From: Bipolaris cookei
Lineage: Eukaryota > Ascomycota > Dothideomycetes > Pleosporales > Pleosporaceae
DNA length: 28,717 nucleotides
Direction: 5' to 3'
NCBI GenBank assembly: GCA_002286855.1
Contig: NRSV01000151.1
Coordinates: 1-28,717, forward strand
The notes under the pieces are model-generated. The model was not told the origin of the DNA, searched no databases, and saw only the letters and a list, made by a program, of their open reading frames with translations. The position numbers and the translations under genes were made by a program. This document shows positions 28,621 to 28,717 of this stretch, one piece after another (position 1 is the stretch's first letter; each line of letters starts with the position of its first letter).

Positions 28621-28717
28621 TGTCACGGTAACCACCGGGTTGCCATAACACCTGGATTCTGCTGCTGATTGGCTGAGTGCTACCGAGGTACTACACGTAC
28701 GCTAGCCACCCATGATA
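28621..28717 (+). mobile_element. Possible LTR start, running off the window
   Basis: The pogo3 coding frame stops abruptly at 28620. The next bases, TGTCACGGTAACC, begin with TG and resemble the start of a fungal LTR. No right end, target duplication or coding part is visible because the window ends. This is a weak call. Confidence 0.35.

Overview
This is a window of nuclear chromosome from a filamentous ascomycete, most likely a Dothideomycete of the Pleosporales type. The class and order are inferences from overall gene style and transposon mix; no marker gene is present. Eukaryotic and fungal origin is well supported: protein genes carry very short introns (46-58 nt) with GT..AG ends and CTAAC/CTGAC branch sites, there is an intron-containing tRNA, and the repeats are Tc1/mariner, pogo/Fot1 and LINE remnants. 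Several transposon stop codons are C-to-T type changes, some in CpA context, as expected from repeat-induced point mutation (RIP).

Layout. 1-3.4 kb is a repeat graveyard: a branched inverted-repeat block, a LINE ORF1 fragment, an LTR-like fragment (repeat B), and a TA-flanked MITE-like element (repeat A) that was split by a Tc1-type transposon. 3.5-5.3 kb carries a secreted S10 serine carboxypeptidase on the minus strand. 6.0-7.6 kb is a second, unrelated DD34E Tc1-type transposon with five in-frame stops. 8.2-21.6 kb is a compact block of conserved single-copy-type genes: dCMP deaminase (minus) and ATG7 (plus) head to head, a NIPA-type magnesium transporter (minus) and COG4 (plus) head to head, a GH125 alpha-mannosidase (plus), a tRNA-Val(CAC) with an intron (minus), and a nitronate monooxygenase (plus). 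22-28.7 kb is a second repeat block: another A+B repeat pair cut by a pogo element (pogo1), a tail-to-tail pogo element of the same lineage (pogo3), a different and much fresher pogo element (pogo2) nested inside pogo3, and probably an LTR starting at 28621.

How the genes fit together. The central genes serve general cell functions (pyrimidine nucleotide supply, autophagy conjugation, Mg2+ transport, intra-Golgi vesicle tethering, mannan trimming, nitronate detoxification). They do not look like a biosynthetic cluster or a defence system. Their divergent pairs share upstream regions of 374 and 752 bp, and ATG7 and the NIPA gene converge.

The most notable signals are in the repeats: a 16-bp perfect palindrome formed where two pogo elements abut tail to tail, a nearly intact pogo2 with 63-bp inverted ends that themselves contain a hairpin, repeats A and B present twice about 20 kb apart with B inverted, and a GC-AG intron behind a 22-nt first exon in the dCMP deaminase gene. 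I found no convincing new defence or mobile system beyond these. All calls come from reading the sequence; no database search was run.
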